Shown here: positions 22,684 to 30,492 of the stretch, one piece after another
How the letters are laid out: every line of letters starts with the position of its first letter
How positions within the stretch are numbered: position 1 is the stretch's first letter
NCBI GenBank assembly: GCA_029237695.1
Contig: CM055269.1
Span: 26,508,956 to 26,572,955, forward strand
Source: Conchocele bisecta
Lineage: Eukaryota > Mollusca > Bivalvia > Lucinida > Thyasiridae
Length of the DNA: 64,000 nt
Direction: 5' to 3'
Program-made: the position numbers and the translations under genes
The notes under the pieces: generated by a model
What the model saw: only the letters and a program-made list of their open reading frames with translations
What the model was told of the DNA's origin: nothing
Database searches by the model: none

Positions 22684-22810
22684 GTTGAATTTTATAATAA
22701 AGTATTAATCAATTTACAACAGCTTATATACTATCGTTAAACCGTGACGTCTATAAAAGAAGCCATAAATTCCATATGGTCATCATTAGTCTACTGAACT
22801 CTGAAGCGAC
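22684..22810. promoter_or_regulatory. Promoter module B, divergent (polB leftward, zinc-knuckle gene rightward)
   Basis: Plus strand: CAACAGCTTATATACTATCG, CGTGACGTCTATAAAAGAAG (TATAAAAG at about 22752), CATATGGTCATCATTAGTC, CTACTGAACTCTGAAGCG, then the ATG at 22811. The TGACGTC just before the TATA box resembles an ATF/CREB site. Leftward, TATATAAG serves polB. A second copy is at 24690-24790. Confidence 0.75.
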
Positions 22811-23532
22811 ATGGACTCTCAAGCGACAGATCGATCTTCCATTCAACTACAAAAACACGAGGAACATTTTGTTGACTATTTCGAAAGTATGAAATATTGG
22901 CACAAAGGATGCGAAATGAATTTATATGTAAATCCGTTTACTCAATGCAAGTTGAATTCAGCAACATACCGAAAACCTATCCAATAAAACATATTGGAAA
23001 CTTTGTTGCATCGTTTACATCTTACAATTATTTGGGCGACTCTGAGTACCTGATTTCTACAGGAAAGAGGTTTACAAAATTCAGCATCGATGAGAAATAT
23101 GGAGGGGGTGAAATATCACCAAACAGATGTTACATCTGTCAATCAACGGAGCATTGGGCTAATAAATGTAGCCAGAAGCTACAAGGAAAGTACATGGATG
23201 TGTTTGTGAATCCATATTCTCATGAAGTTCAATTTTTGGATTCTCCTAGTATTACCCAAGACCTGTGTGTTGGAAAATTCATGTCTTATTACAACGAAGA
23301 GAGTCATCTGAAACTACCAAGAAATGTTATGTACGCTGGATGTTTCATCTGTAAATCGAAATCACATTGGGCTTGTGATTGTGACCAGAAACCCACACCT
23401 AATACAGTGGATGTTAAGCCCATAGAGAAACCAGTGAACAATCGTAAACGTAAACGTCAAGATGAACCGAGTGTTCAAATCAAGAAGAGGAAAATTGCGG
23501 TTCCAGTCAAGAAGATGAAAATTGACTTTTAA
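22811..23532 (+). pseudogene. Double zinc-knuckle protein, about 240 aa, one frameshift
   Basis: The start is ATG 22811, directly after promoter module B; the frame shifts once near 22930-22950. Two CCHC zinc knuckles of C-x2-C-x4-H-x4-C form: CYICQSTEHWANKC and CFICKSKSHWACDC. The two halves are alike: each knuckle is preceded by a VNP[FY][ST]..V.F segment (NLYVNPFTQ and VFVNPYSHEVQF), so the protein is an internal duplication. The C-terminus is very basic (RKRKRQDE, KKRKIAVPVKKMKI), likely nuclear and nucleic-acid-binding. It ends upstream of an AATAAA module shared with both inverted repeats. Its role is unknown; single-strand nucleic acid binding is plausible. Confidence 0.75.
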
Positions 23533-23605
23533 ATTTATTTGACTTGTTAAATTAATACAATTTTGAATAGACACTATTACACATGTTGTAAATATATTGT
23601 TGTTC

Positions 23606-23611
23606 AATAAA
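23606..23611 (+). terminator. Polyadenylation signal of the zinc-knuckle gene
   Basis: AATAAA inside TTGTTGTTCAATAAAATATT; the module 23581-23623 is nearly identical to the inner edge of both terminal inverted repeats. Confidence 0.8.
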
Positions 23612-23732
23612 ATATTGTTAAATAAATAAGCTTAACTGTAAAAACGTGTTTTGTTATTTATCATTTTTATAATTTATATGGTTAATTCATATGATTTATA
23701 AAATGCAAGTGTTTCTTTCTGGAAAATATTGT

Positions 23733-23748
23733 GGTCCTGAAAAGGACC
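23733..23748 (-). terminator. Histone-type 3' stem-loop, downstream of the 66-aa gene
   Basis: Minus strand GGTCCT-TTTC-AGGACC followed by AC, 14 nt after the stop at 23762. Twelve nt later comes AGAAAGAAAC (23720-23711), a very good match to the U7-pairing histone downstream element. The T-C/G-A pair in the stem differs from the other copies but keeps pairing, a compensatory change that supports a functional structure. Confidence 0.88.
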
Positions 23749-23761
23749 GTTTGATCTCTGT

Positions 23762-23962
23762 CTAATAGAATTCAGACAGATCAGGATATAAGTTATTCAA
23801 TGTAACTTTCCAAACAATTTTTTGTTTGGAAGGCCAATGATAACCACGCCTTGCAAAGAATTGTTGTAATAATTCTTTATTTCTCTCTTTTTCTTCATTA
23901 ACATCATTTTTCCTGGAGAATACAATGTTTCTCAAACGGTGGAAGAATTTTTTGATCTGCAT
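23762..23962 (-). CDS. Small basic protein, 66 aa, unknown
   Basis: Intact frame, Lys/Arg-rich (MQIKKFFHRLRNIVFSRK), then a helical acidic/basic stretch and FFARRGYHWPSKQKIVWKV. No recognised domain. It ends in a histone-type stem-loop with a strong HDE. The divergent region upstream (23963-24136) holds three ATTGG/CCAAT-type boxes (near 24037, 24059, 24085) but not the full module A, and only a weak TATAGTA. The gene is back-to-back with the module-A gene at 24285, and the two may share CCAAT elements. Confidence 0.55.
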   Translation of the reverse strand: MQIKKFFHRLRNIVFSRKNDVNEEKERNKELLQQFFARRGYHWPSKQKIVWKVTLNNLYPDLSEFY

Positions 23963-24136
23963 TCTGGTATGTAAGAATGAATAGAATGAATACTATACGC
24001 TTTAGATCCAGAAATGATTTCAGCTATGATTTCATTGGTTAAAAATTAGAGGATTTGATTGGTTAAGGATTCTGCCCCTCTCATTGGATGAATTTCAATC
24101 CGTTTTTACAACCAAGCTTATGTAAACAAGCTTTGT

Positions 24137-24234
24137 TCACAAAACGTGTTTACAACACGCTTTCTGATTGGACGAAAATCTAAAAAATTACTAAACTACC
24201 AAAAGTATGTCAATCCGTTTGATGGGTATAAAAG
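24137..24234 (+). promoter_or_regulatory. Promoter module A, copy for the gene at 24285
   Basis: CACAAAACGTGTTTACAACA, CTTTCTGATTGG (24163-24171), ACTACCAAAAGTATGTCAAT, CCGTTTGATGGGTATAAAAG (TATA 24227-24234). The TATA box is 51 bp from the ATG, and the ATTGG-to-TATA distance is about 60 bp. Confidence 0.85.
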
Positions 24235-24284
24235 CATGTGTTTTTTAACACATACTTCACATGTTTCATTGAACACTCAAAGAA

Positions 24285-24500
24285 ATGAATACCGATCGAA
24301 GCAATATGATGGGAAGGCGGATCTCAGATTTGATTGAAGTCGTAGGGTCGATGCAGAAAGATATAGAAACGCTGCAAATGGTTACGGCTGACCTGTTGAG
24401 GAAAATAAAGGAAAAGCCAAAACCTGCTTACAAAGAATTTGAAATGGAGGCGGCAAGAGTTTTACGACAGAAGCAAAACCTGACACTACAGGCGTTTTGA
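24285..24500 (+). CDS. Small coiled-coil protein, 71 aa
   Basis: Intact frame. Residues about 12-45 form a heptad-like helix (ISDLIEVVGSMQKDIETL, then MVTADLLRKIKEK), followed by a proline hinge and a second basic helix. A dimerising helical protein is likely; no family is recognised. It has promoter module A and a histone-type stem-loop 87 nt after the stop. Confidence 0.6.
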   Translation: MNTDRSNMMGRRISDLIEVVGSMQKDIETLQMVTADLLRKIKEKPKPAYKEFEMEAARVLRQKQNLTLQAF

Positions 24501-24586
24501 GAGTTAAAACTCGAGAATCAAACAATAAATGGCGTCGCACTACCATTGAATATTAGTTTGTACAGTTGTACACTCTAAGCAAAAAC

Positions 24587-24602
24587 GGCCCTTTTCAGGG
24601 CC
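24587..24602 (+). terminator. Histone-type 3' stem-loop, downstream of the 71-aa gene
   Basis: AAAAACGGCCCTTTTCAGGG...: stem GGCCCT/AGGGCC, loop TTTC, A-rich 5' flank, 3' flank ACCACA, a near-perfect match to the animal histone consensus. CGAAAAGA at 24617-24624 sits where a U7-pairing element is expected. Confidence 0.88.
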
Positions 24603-24689
24603 ACCACACATTATTACGAAAAGATTACTTTACAATTTATATCCTAATAACTTTGTATATTGTATCATTAGTTGTTAAACATTAAGCAT

Positions 24690-24790
24690 TCTGCAACAGC
24701 TTCTATACTATCGTTACATCGTGACGTTTATAAAAGAAACCACAAATTCCATATGATCATCATTAGTCTACTGAACTCTGAAGCGAAAGC
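24690..24790 (+). promoter_or_regulatory. Promoter module B, second copy
   Basis: CAACAGCTTCTATACTATCG, CGTGACGTTTATAAAAGAAA, CATATGATCATCATTAGTC, CTACTGAACTCTGAAGCGA: the same order as 22690-22810, about 90% alike over 100 bases. The start codon that follows GAAGCGAC in the first copy is lost here, and translation would start at 24819. Confidence 0.8.
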
Positions 24791-24818
24791 ATTACATTTT
24801 TCAGAGTACAACCCTGTT

Positions 24819-25260
24819 ATGGATCAACTAAGAAAACATTGTGATCAGCATCCGGAAGTCGAAGAATGTAAATGTTTCGATTTTTCTCAAAAATTGTACT
24901 ATAGGCATAGTAAACGGAGAATACACTATTAATAATGTAAACATTTATGAATCACCCAAATATCAATATTATCCTTTCATAGGGTACATAACAAACAATT
25001 CTAGATTTATACCGTTTGGTATTTGTCCAAAGATAACTGTGATAGAAAAAAATAAAATGTACAGGTTAGTAAGTTCTAGAACATACGGGGAGGATAGTCA
25101 GATTTACTTTGACAAGGATCTTAAACCTTTGCTTCATCTATACAGCCATAAAATTCCTTTTTCAAGGGATTTGAACATAGAAACTAAAATTATTAAGAGT
25201 TATCCCAGTATCCCTCAATTAAATGTGAGAAAAGAGTACTGTAAATGGAATATTGGTTAA
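24819..25260 (+). pseudogene. Protein of about 146 aa, one frameshift, unknown
   Basis: Starts MDQLRKHCDQHPEVEECKCF in one frame and continues in another from about 24900 (INNVNIYESPKYQYYPF..., RLVSSRTYGEDSQIYFD). Beta-rich and aromatic, with no recognised family. It is driven by the second promoter B copy and has no obvious AATAAA or stem-loop of its own; the next promoter module starts at its stop codon. Confidence 0.5.
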
Positions 25261-25261
25261 C

Positions 25262-25348
25262 AGCTATCGTTTTGTAAGACACACTGTGATTGGTCACTTG
25301 ATTTTTATCAATTTCTAAGTAGGTCAATCCTTCTGATGGGTATAAAAG
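25262..25348 (+). promoter_or_regulatory. Promoter module A, diverged copy for the gene at 25383
   Basis: ATTGG (25289-25293), AAGTAGGTCAATCCTTCTGA, TATAAAAG (25341-25348). After the TATA box, ACGATCATAAAATCATTAAT continues identically with the leader of the zinc-ribbon gene at 18297. The upstream ACGTGTTTACAACACG part is not kept. Confidence 0.75.
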
Positions 25349-25382
25349 ACGATCATAAAATCATTAATTTACATTCGATACT

Positions 25383-25910
25383 ATGGCTGACAACAGAAGT
25401 TACGATTTTGCCGCTCAAGATTTTGATATATTAACAGAGGCGATGAATGAAATATATCAACCAACCTTCCAACCACCACAACAACAACAACAACAACTAC
25501 AACAGCAGCCAACTGTTCCTGTATACATTCCAATAGAGAAGAAGAAAGAAGATTCCATGATATTGAAAGAACTACAGAAACTGAACAAACAATTACAGAA
25601 AGGAATATTACAGAAACTAGAGAACATCGCATCACGACATAGTGTTCAACTGGACCGTATGACAGTCACATTATCAAAGAAACTAGAGAAACAGTGTGAA
25701 AATCGGGACTTGACATTTAACACAAAACCATTGAAAGTGCCTATCAAGTTTGAATTGGACAAGAAAACAGTGGCACAGATCAGTCAACATGCAGAAAGGG
25801 CCCTGTGTGATACAGTTGACGAAAAAATACATTCCCATAAAAGTGGGATTGGTGCACATCGTAAACACATTCGTCCAGAAAAAGAAAATCATTTGATTCC
25901 ACGAAAATAA
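25383..25910 (+). CDS. Gln-rich coiled-coil protein, 175 aa
   Basis: Intact frame. N-terminal acidic head (MADNRSYDFAAQDFDILTEA), a polyglutamine/proline tract (residues about 31-44, PPQQQQQQLQQQP), a strong coiled coil (about 57-85, ILKELQKLNKQLQKGILQKL) and a basic tail. Acidic head plus Q-rich tract is the make-up of some transcription regulators, but no DNA-binding domain is visible; a structural or scaffold role is equally possible. It has promoter module A and a stem-loop at 26116, with an unusual A-rich 3' UTR between. Confidence 0.6.
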   Translation: MADNRSYDFAAQDFDILTEAMNEIYQPTFQPPQQQQQQLQQQPTVPVYIPIEKKKEDSMILKELQKLNKQLQKGILQKLENIASRHSVQLDRMTVTLSKKLEKQCENRDLTFNTKPLKVPIKFELDKKTVAQISQHAERALCDTVDEKIHSHKSGIGAHRKHIRPEKENHLIPRK

Positions 25911-25929
25911 AAAAAGTACCAGTACTCGT

Positions 25930-25975
<46 letters not shown>

Positions 25976-26110
25976 AATAAATAAATAAATAAAAAAAAAA
26001 AATTTGTAAAAAAAATATTGTACCAGTACTCGTGTCTTTTTTATTTTTAAAATTGTACCAGTACTAGTGTCTTTTTTAAAAATAAAAATAACAGTACTCG
26101 CACCTTTACC
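25911..26110 (+). repeat. Poly(A) and GTACCAGTACTCGTG repeats in a 3' UTR
   Basis: Four imperfect copies of [GT]ACCAGTACTCGTG (25917, 26020, 26054 and a partial one near 26090) separated by A/T runs, including about 38 A's (25934-25971) and an AAATAAATAAATAA run. Slippage-prone. It separates the 25383 gene from its stem-loop. Confidence 0.7.
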
Positions 26111-26115
26111 CAAAC

Positions 26116-26131
26116 GGCCCTTTTCAGGGCC
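26116..26131 (+). terminator. Histone-type 3' stem-loop, downstream of the Gln-rich gene
   Basis: CCCAAACGGCCCTTTTCAGG...: stem GGCCCT/AGGGCC, loop TTTC, 5' flank CCAAAC and 3' flank ATCCCA, close to the canonical histone flanks. CGAACAGAA follows about 14 nt later as a weaker purine element. It lies 206 nt after the stop. Confidence 0.82.
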
Positions 26132-26226
26132 ATCCCAAACTATTCGAACAGAATTCCTTTTCAAATAAAACATTGCTATACACATGATAGTATATCATTA
26201 TACATCTGGACCTTGTACTGTAAACA

Positions 26227-26896
26227 ATGGAGAACGAAGACCTGTTGTCTTTGTTATTTCAACATCCCTGTAACATTTATATAGCAGGTCCGAGTGGATG
26301 TGGAAAAACTGAAATTGTACAAAAGATTATTGATTACCGCAAAGATTTATTTAATATTGTACCCGAAAAAGTAATATGGTGTTACAAAGAATGGCAACAC
26401 ATTTATACTATTATGCAAGAAAAGTTCAATTTCCTCAAATTTATTGAAGGTATCCCAGATGATGAAAATGAAATTGTATCCGATGTAACAATTCCACATC
26501 TTGTAGTATTTGATGATATGTTAGGAGAAAAAGATGAAGAAAAAATAAAATTGTGGTTTACAAGAAAAGGTCATCATAGAAATTCAAAGTGTAATAATAT
26601 ATTACACAAAATATGTTTCAACAAAATAAATCGAGTAGAACTATAAGTCTTAATTCTCGTTACATGATTTTATTTAGAATGAACGTGATGGGTTACAAAT
26701 TAAAACATTATCACGTCAAATGCAAAGTCCTCACTTAATTTCAGCCTACAATGATGCTACTTCTCAGGAACATGGTTATTTGTTAATTGATTTTCAATCA
26801 CGAATTAAAAAACAATTTCGTTTAAGAAGTGACATTTTTCATCGCTGGATTACAGATAAGGATGTTAGAGGACCTACTATTTATTCTCCAATATAG
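26227..26896 (+). pseudogene. ATP: DNA-packaging ATPase (FtsK/HerA, A32-like), two frameshifts
   Basis: Walker A GPSGCGKT at residues 21-28 and Walker B HLVVFDD at 91-97, followed by the FTRKGHHRNS sensor-like patch typical of Polinton and adintovirus ATPases. The reading frame shifts near 26595 and near 26680; downstream pieces still read as this family (YITQNMFQQNKSSRTISL, then HGYLLIDFQ, ending RGPTIYSPI). Total about 223 codons, normal for the family. It would pump the replicated genome into the capsid. First gene of the rightward block. Confidence 0.9.
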
Positions 26897-26938
26897 TAAT
26901 ATAGATATCAGTATTGTACTTTCTATCAAGGTACCAAC

Positions 26939-27911
26939 ATGGCTTTCTCATACACATCAGGAAATATTATTCATGCTTTAAGAAATTTGAGTGATGAACA
27001 ACATAAACTTACAAGAGAAATTAATATTGAAATGGATTTAAAAGAGATATTGAAATGGTTTTCAGTAGCTGCTCAAAATATAGTTGAAAATAAAATAAAA
27101 TTACCAAAACAAACAGTGCGATTTATAGAAAAAAATAAAAAAGATGTTAAACAATTAGCGGATCCTACAGTTGATGATGATACAAAGAAAAAAAATAATA
27201 TTAAACCCCAGGTGGTGGAGGATTTTTAGGTGGTGTAATTATTAGAAGTTTACTTCGTTGGACAGGTACAAAAAACGTGAAAAATAGAAAACTAACCAAA
27301 AAACAAACTAAAAATAAAACAATTAAAAAACAAAAGAAAACACGAAATAAAAAATCTCAAAAGAAAACAATTAAAAAGAAAACTAAAAAGCAAAATGAAT
27401 CTTCAAGATTTTCTTCAATGTCTAGTATGTCTACAAATCCTAGTCCTGTTAATTCACGTAGATCTATATCATCGTTTCATACACCCTCATCGACTGGGAA
27501 ACCTCAGTTCACATCGACACCTATTTCCATTAGATCACCACAATTACCATTTACACCAACTTCTAGCAAATCTGGGATCATCATACAATGCATCTTTCCC
27601 AGTAATTCGGGTTCATTTGAGAGACAGCCTCCAAAAAAAAAAAAGAAGTACAAGTATGGCCCTGAAATTGAAAATTGGTTTAGACTTGTTAATAAAACAA
27701 CAAAAGAACATGAAAAAAAAAACTGTTACAGGAATATAATGCATTTGATGAACATCCAATAGCTAGGTTTTCACCGTTAAGAACACCTTTGAGATCTCCT
27801 AAAACCAAAGAAGCTGTCAGAAACAAACTTATTCAAAAAGAAAAGGAAATAAAACATCTAAAAGATTTTGCGTTTAAAAATCCAGAATTAAGAGTAAAAA
27901 TTAAAAATTAA
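26939..27911 (+). pseudogene. Basic Ser/Pro-rich protein, about 320 aa, two frameshifts
   Basis: An N-terminal helical domain (SYTSGNIIHALRNLSDEQ, NIEMDLKEILKWFSVAAQN) is followed by a glycine patch (PGGGGFLGGVIIRSL), a Lys-rich stretch, a Ser/Pro/Thr-rich middle and a C-terminal helix. Frame breaks fall at a CCCC run near 27208 and a long A run near 27711-27720. Part of the rightward structural block; a virion-associated or DNA-binding role is plausible. I cannot name the family with confidence. Confidence 0.55.
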
Positions 27912-27987
27912 AAAGCTACTTAGCTGTATAAAATACAGTTATTAATTAATTTTGTATCATTCAATATAAAGTATTGTTAGTATAAAG

Positions 27988-28380
27988 ATGGGTAAGGTCA
28001 AGAATAAAACCAGTAAAAAGAAACCATTAATTAAAAAACATGGTGCTATGCTTTTGGCTATAGCTAATGAACCTAAAAAATATCGTGAAAAATTAATAAA
28101 ATATGCACCAAATCATATAATTAAGTGTATTTGCGAATGTTGTCACAATCTCTTAAAAGGCAATGTCACACTTACATCTGATCAGAAACATAAATTGTAT
28201 CCTAAGCGTAAGCATCTCAGACAACTTGTATCAAAATCAATTTCAATTAAGAAAAAGAAAAATATTATAAATCAGACAGGAGGTATTTTACCATTTTTAC
28301 TTCCATTAATAGGTAAAGCTATTCTAGGTGGTGCTCTTGGTGTTGGTGCACGAGCAGGTATTCGAGCTCTAGTTAAATAA
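27988..28380 (+). CDS. Small basic conserved Polinton protein, 130 aa
   Basis: Intact frame. A Lys-rich N-terminus, a central Cys-containing helix (HIIKCICECCHNLLKGNV), LRQLVSKSISIKKKK, and a C-terminal hydrophobic GG-rich segment (TGGILPFLLPLIGKAIL, GGALGVGARAGI). The layout of a helical basic domain plus a GG-x-LP-hydrophobic tail is one I associate with a small protein found widely in Polintons and adintoviruses, possibly membrane-active or DNA-condensing; the function is not established. Its stop codon overlaps the next start (TAATG). Confidence 0.65.
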   Translation: MGKVKNKTSKKKPLIKKHGAMLLAIANEPKKYREKLIKYAPNHIIKCICECCHNLLKGNVTLTSDQKHKLYPKRKHLRQLVSKSISIKKKKNIINQTGGILPFLLPLIGKAILGGALGVGARAGIRALVK

Positions 28381-29080
28381 TGTCAGTCCGAAAAATGGCA
28401 CTTGTTCCTTTTCATTTACTGGAAGAAATGAATAAATGGAAAATAGAACAAAGTCAAAAATCACCTCAACTTTACCGGATCCACATATTGTAAATACAGC
28501 TAAACTTCAAAAAAATTTATCTAACCTTTTAGAAAGAACAGATTTATCGGAAAGTGAAAAGGTAAGACAGCACGGAGAAACATTACATAAATTTCAGGAA
28601 TCATTTAAAAAAGTTTTAGAACCTCAACATGTTACAGTAAATGAAAGTACAAAAAGACCACTTAATGATAGGATTTTACAAAGTATACCAAAAACAATGC
28701 AAAGAAAGGCAGAACTTCTTTTAAGCATGCTGAAAGATAATCCAAAAATCAGTTGGGATGAAAATGGTTTAGTAACATATAAAGGAAAACTTATAAAGGG
28801 ATCGAATATTATTGATTTAGTTAATGACACTTTACGTCAAAGAAAAGGATTTAACCCCAGAGGTTGGGAGACATTCAGTACAGCTTTACAGGAACTCAAT
28901 ATACCACAAGACGTAGTTGGTAATAGACAACGATGGAACTGGATGCATAAATATCAAACTGATACATCTGACATTGAGTCGGATTCGATATTTAGTACAC
29001 CTAAAACAGTAATGAAACATCGTAAAACACCAAAATCAAAAATTTCAGTCACCCCAACTGGTATAAAAAAGAAAGTCTGA
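28380..29080 (+). pseudogene. Conserved MALVPF Polinton protein, about 233 aa, one frameshift
   Basis: The ATG at 28380 overlaps the previous stop. Reads MSVRKMALVPFHLLEEM, then the frame shifts near 28455-28465. The rest is a long helical region (TAKLQKNLSNLLERTDL), LNDRILQSIPKTMQRKAELL, SWDENGLVTYKGK, GSNIIDLVNDTLRQRKGF and NPRGWETFSTAL. I recognise this pattern as a protein commonly next to the integrase or capsid genes of animal Polintons; its role is unsettled. Confidence 0.7.
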
Positions 29081-29098
29081 TTCAACATATCTTAAAAA

Positions 29099-30214
29099 AT
29101 GGGAGCCTTATTAAAGCATAAAGAGAAGAAACTTAATTCATTACTAAAGAAAATATATTATGATCCAAAAAGTTCAATTGCCTACACAAGTGCAAAACAC
29201 TTGTATGATTCAATTAAACGAATAAACACATTTTCAGATGTTAGATTAAAACATATACAAGAATGGTTGAGCAGACAGAAAACATATACACTTCATAAGC
29301 AAATTCAAAGACGTTTTACACGTCGTAAGACAATAGTAGGAGGTATCGATCAACAATGGCAGGCTGATTTGGCAGATATGCAACAATTCTCAGGTGAAAA
29401 TGAGAATCAAAGATATCTATTGTGTGTAATAGATGTATTTTCAAAATATGCATGGGTAATACCCCTTCCTAACAAAACGGGGAAAACATTGATTAACGCG
29501 TTTGATTTGATACTAAAAACATCAAAACGCAAGCCACGTTCTTTACAAAGCGATAAAGGAACGGAATTTAAAAATAAAGAATTTCAACATTTCTTGAAAT
29601 CTAAACACATTCATTTTTTCACAACCGAAAACCCTGAAACTAAAGCAAGTATAGTTGAACGATTTCAAAGAACTTTGAAAACACGTATGTGGAAATATTT
29701 CACATATCATCAAACTAGAAAATATATTGATATTTTACAAAATATTGTTGATGGATACAACCGAACATACCATCGTAGTATTAAGAGGACCCCAATTTCT
29801 GTCAATACCTCAAATGAAATTGAGGTTACACATGCATTGTATGGAATGAAACAAGCTATTCCAACCAAAAACAAATTACATGTCGGTGATTTGAGTTCGT
29901 ATTAATAAAACAAAACGCACATTTGAAAGGGTTATCTTACCAAACTGGACGAAAGAATTATTTAAAATATTTCATATTAATAAAAGTTTACATCAACTTA
30001 TAAAATTGAAGATCTTGATGGCGAAAAAATAATGGGTACATTTTACGGAAAGGAAATTCAAGGTATAAAAGATGATGAAATATATGAAATTGAATCAGTT
30101 CTTGCTCGACGTACAAGACGTGTAGGTAATAAAACAATCAAGGAAACTAAAGTTCATTGGATGGGTTATCCGTCAAAGTTTGATAGTTGGATTTCATCAT
30201 CAAACATAATATGA
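29099..30214 (+). pseudogene. INT: DD35E integrase with C-terminal chromodomain, two frameshifts
   Basis: The core is intact for 268 codons. Catalytic triad: D90 (QWQADLADM), D152 (LQSDKGTEF), E187 (KASIVERFQRTL), so D152 to E187 is 35 residues, the classic rve spacing. The frame breaks near 29890 and near 30000. The last piece (YEIESVLARRTRR, then VHWMGYPSKFDSWISSSNI) is a chromodomain, which in such integrases is thought to read chromatin marks at the target. The enzyme makes the 6-bp staggered insertion seen at the element ends. The final codon overlaps the next ATG (ATGA). Confidence 0.92.
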
Positions 30215-30492
30215 ATGAACAAGATATAATTAAAAACGGGAAAATAGAAAAACAAGAGTTTTTATTTTGTGGTAAACGAATACCAAAAAATCAATTTCAA
30301 TATATTTCTCAAGTAGTTATAATATATGCAATTGTTGCAACAGCCATCATTCATTTAAGTATCCAAAGTCCTAATCGCGAATTGTGGCTCGTTCTTTTAA
30401 GTAGTTCTCTTGGATACATTTTGCCAAGTCCCGGGTTAAAATTTAGCAAAAAAACACAGACAGGCTTCGATTTTACAGAGGGTAAAAAATGA
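30211..30492 (+). CDS. Two-helix membrane protein, 93 aa
   Basis: The start chosen is ATG 30211, overlapping the integrase stop as ATGA. Two hydrophobic segments (VVIIYAIVATAIIHLSI, about 42-58, and LWLVLLSSSLGYILPSP, about 67-83) are joined by a short loop; both ends are polar. Small membrane proteins with an LGY.LP motif occur at this position in other Polintons. The role is unknown; capsid-membrane interaction or entry/exit are possibilities only. Its stop again overlaps the next start (ATGA). Confidence 0.7.
   Translation: MNEQDIIKNGKIEKQEFLFCGKRIPKNQFQYISQVVIIYAIVATAIIHLSIQSPNRELWLVLLSSSLGYILPSPGLKFSKKTQTGFDFTEGKK

Noticed and set aside
25934..25971. Poly(A) tract as the tail of a processed retrogene
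   Set aside because: No target duplication, the gene upstream has its own promoter module, and the A runs are interspersed with a repeated GTACCAGTACTCGTG unit.
29099..30214. Retroviral or Gypsy-type integrase suggesting an LTR retrotransposon
   Set aside because: No reverse transcriptase, RNase H, gag or LTRs are nearby. The gene lies in a block with polB, ATPase, protease and capsid genes inside long inverted repeats with a 6-bp duplication, which defines a Polinton.
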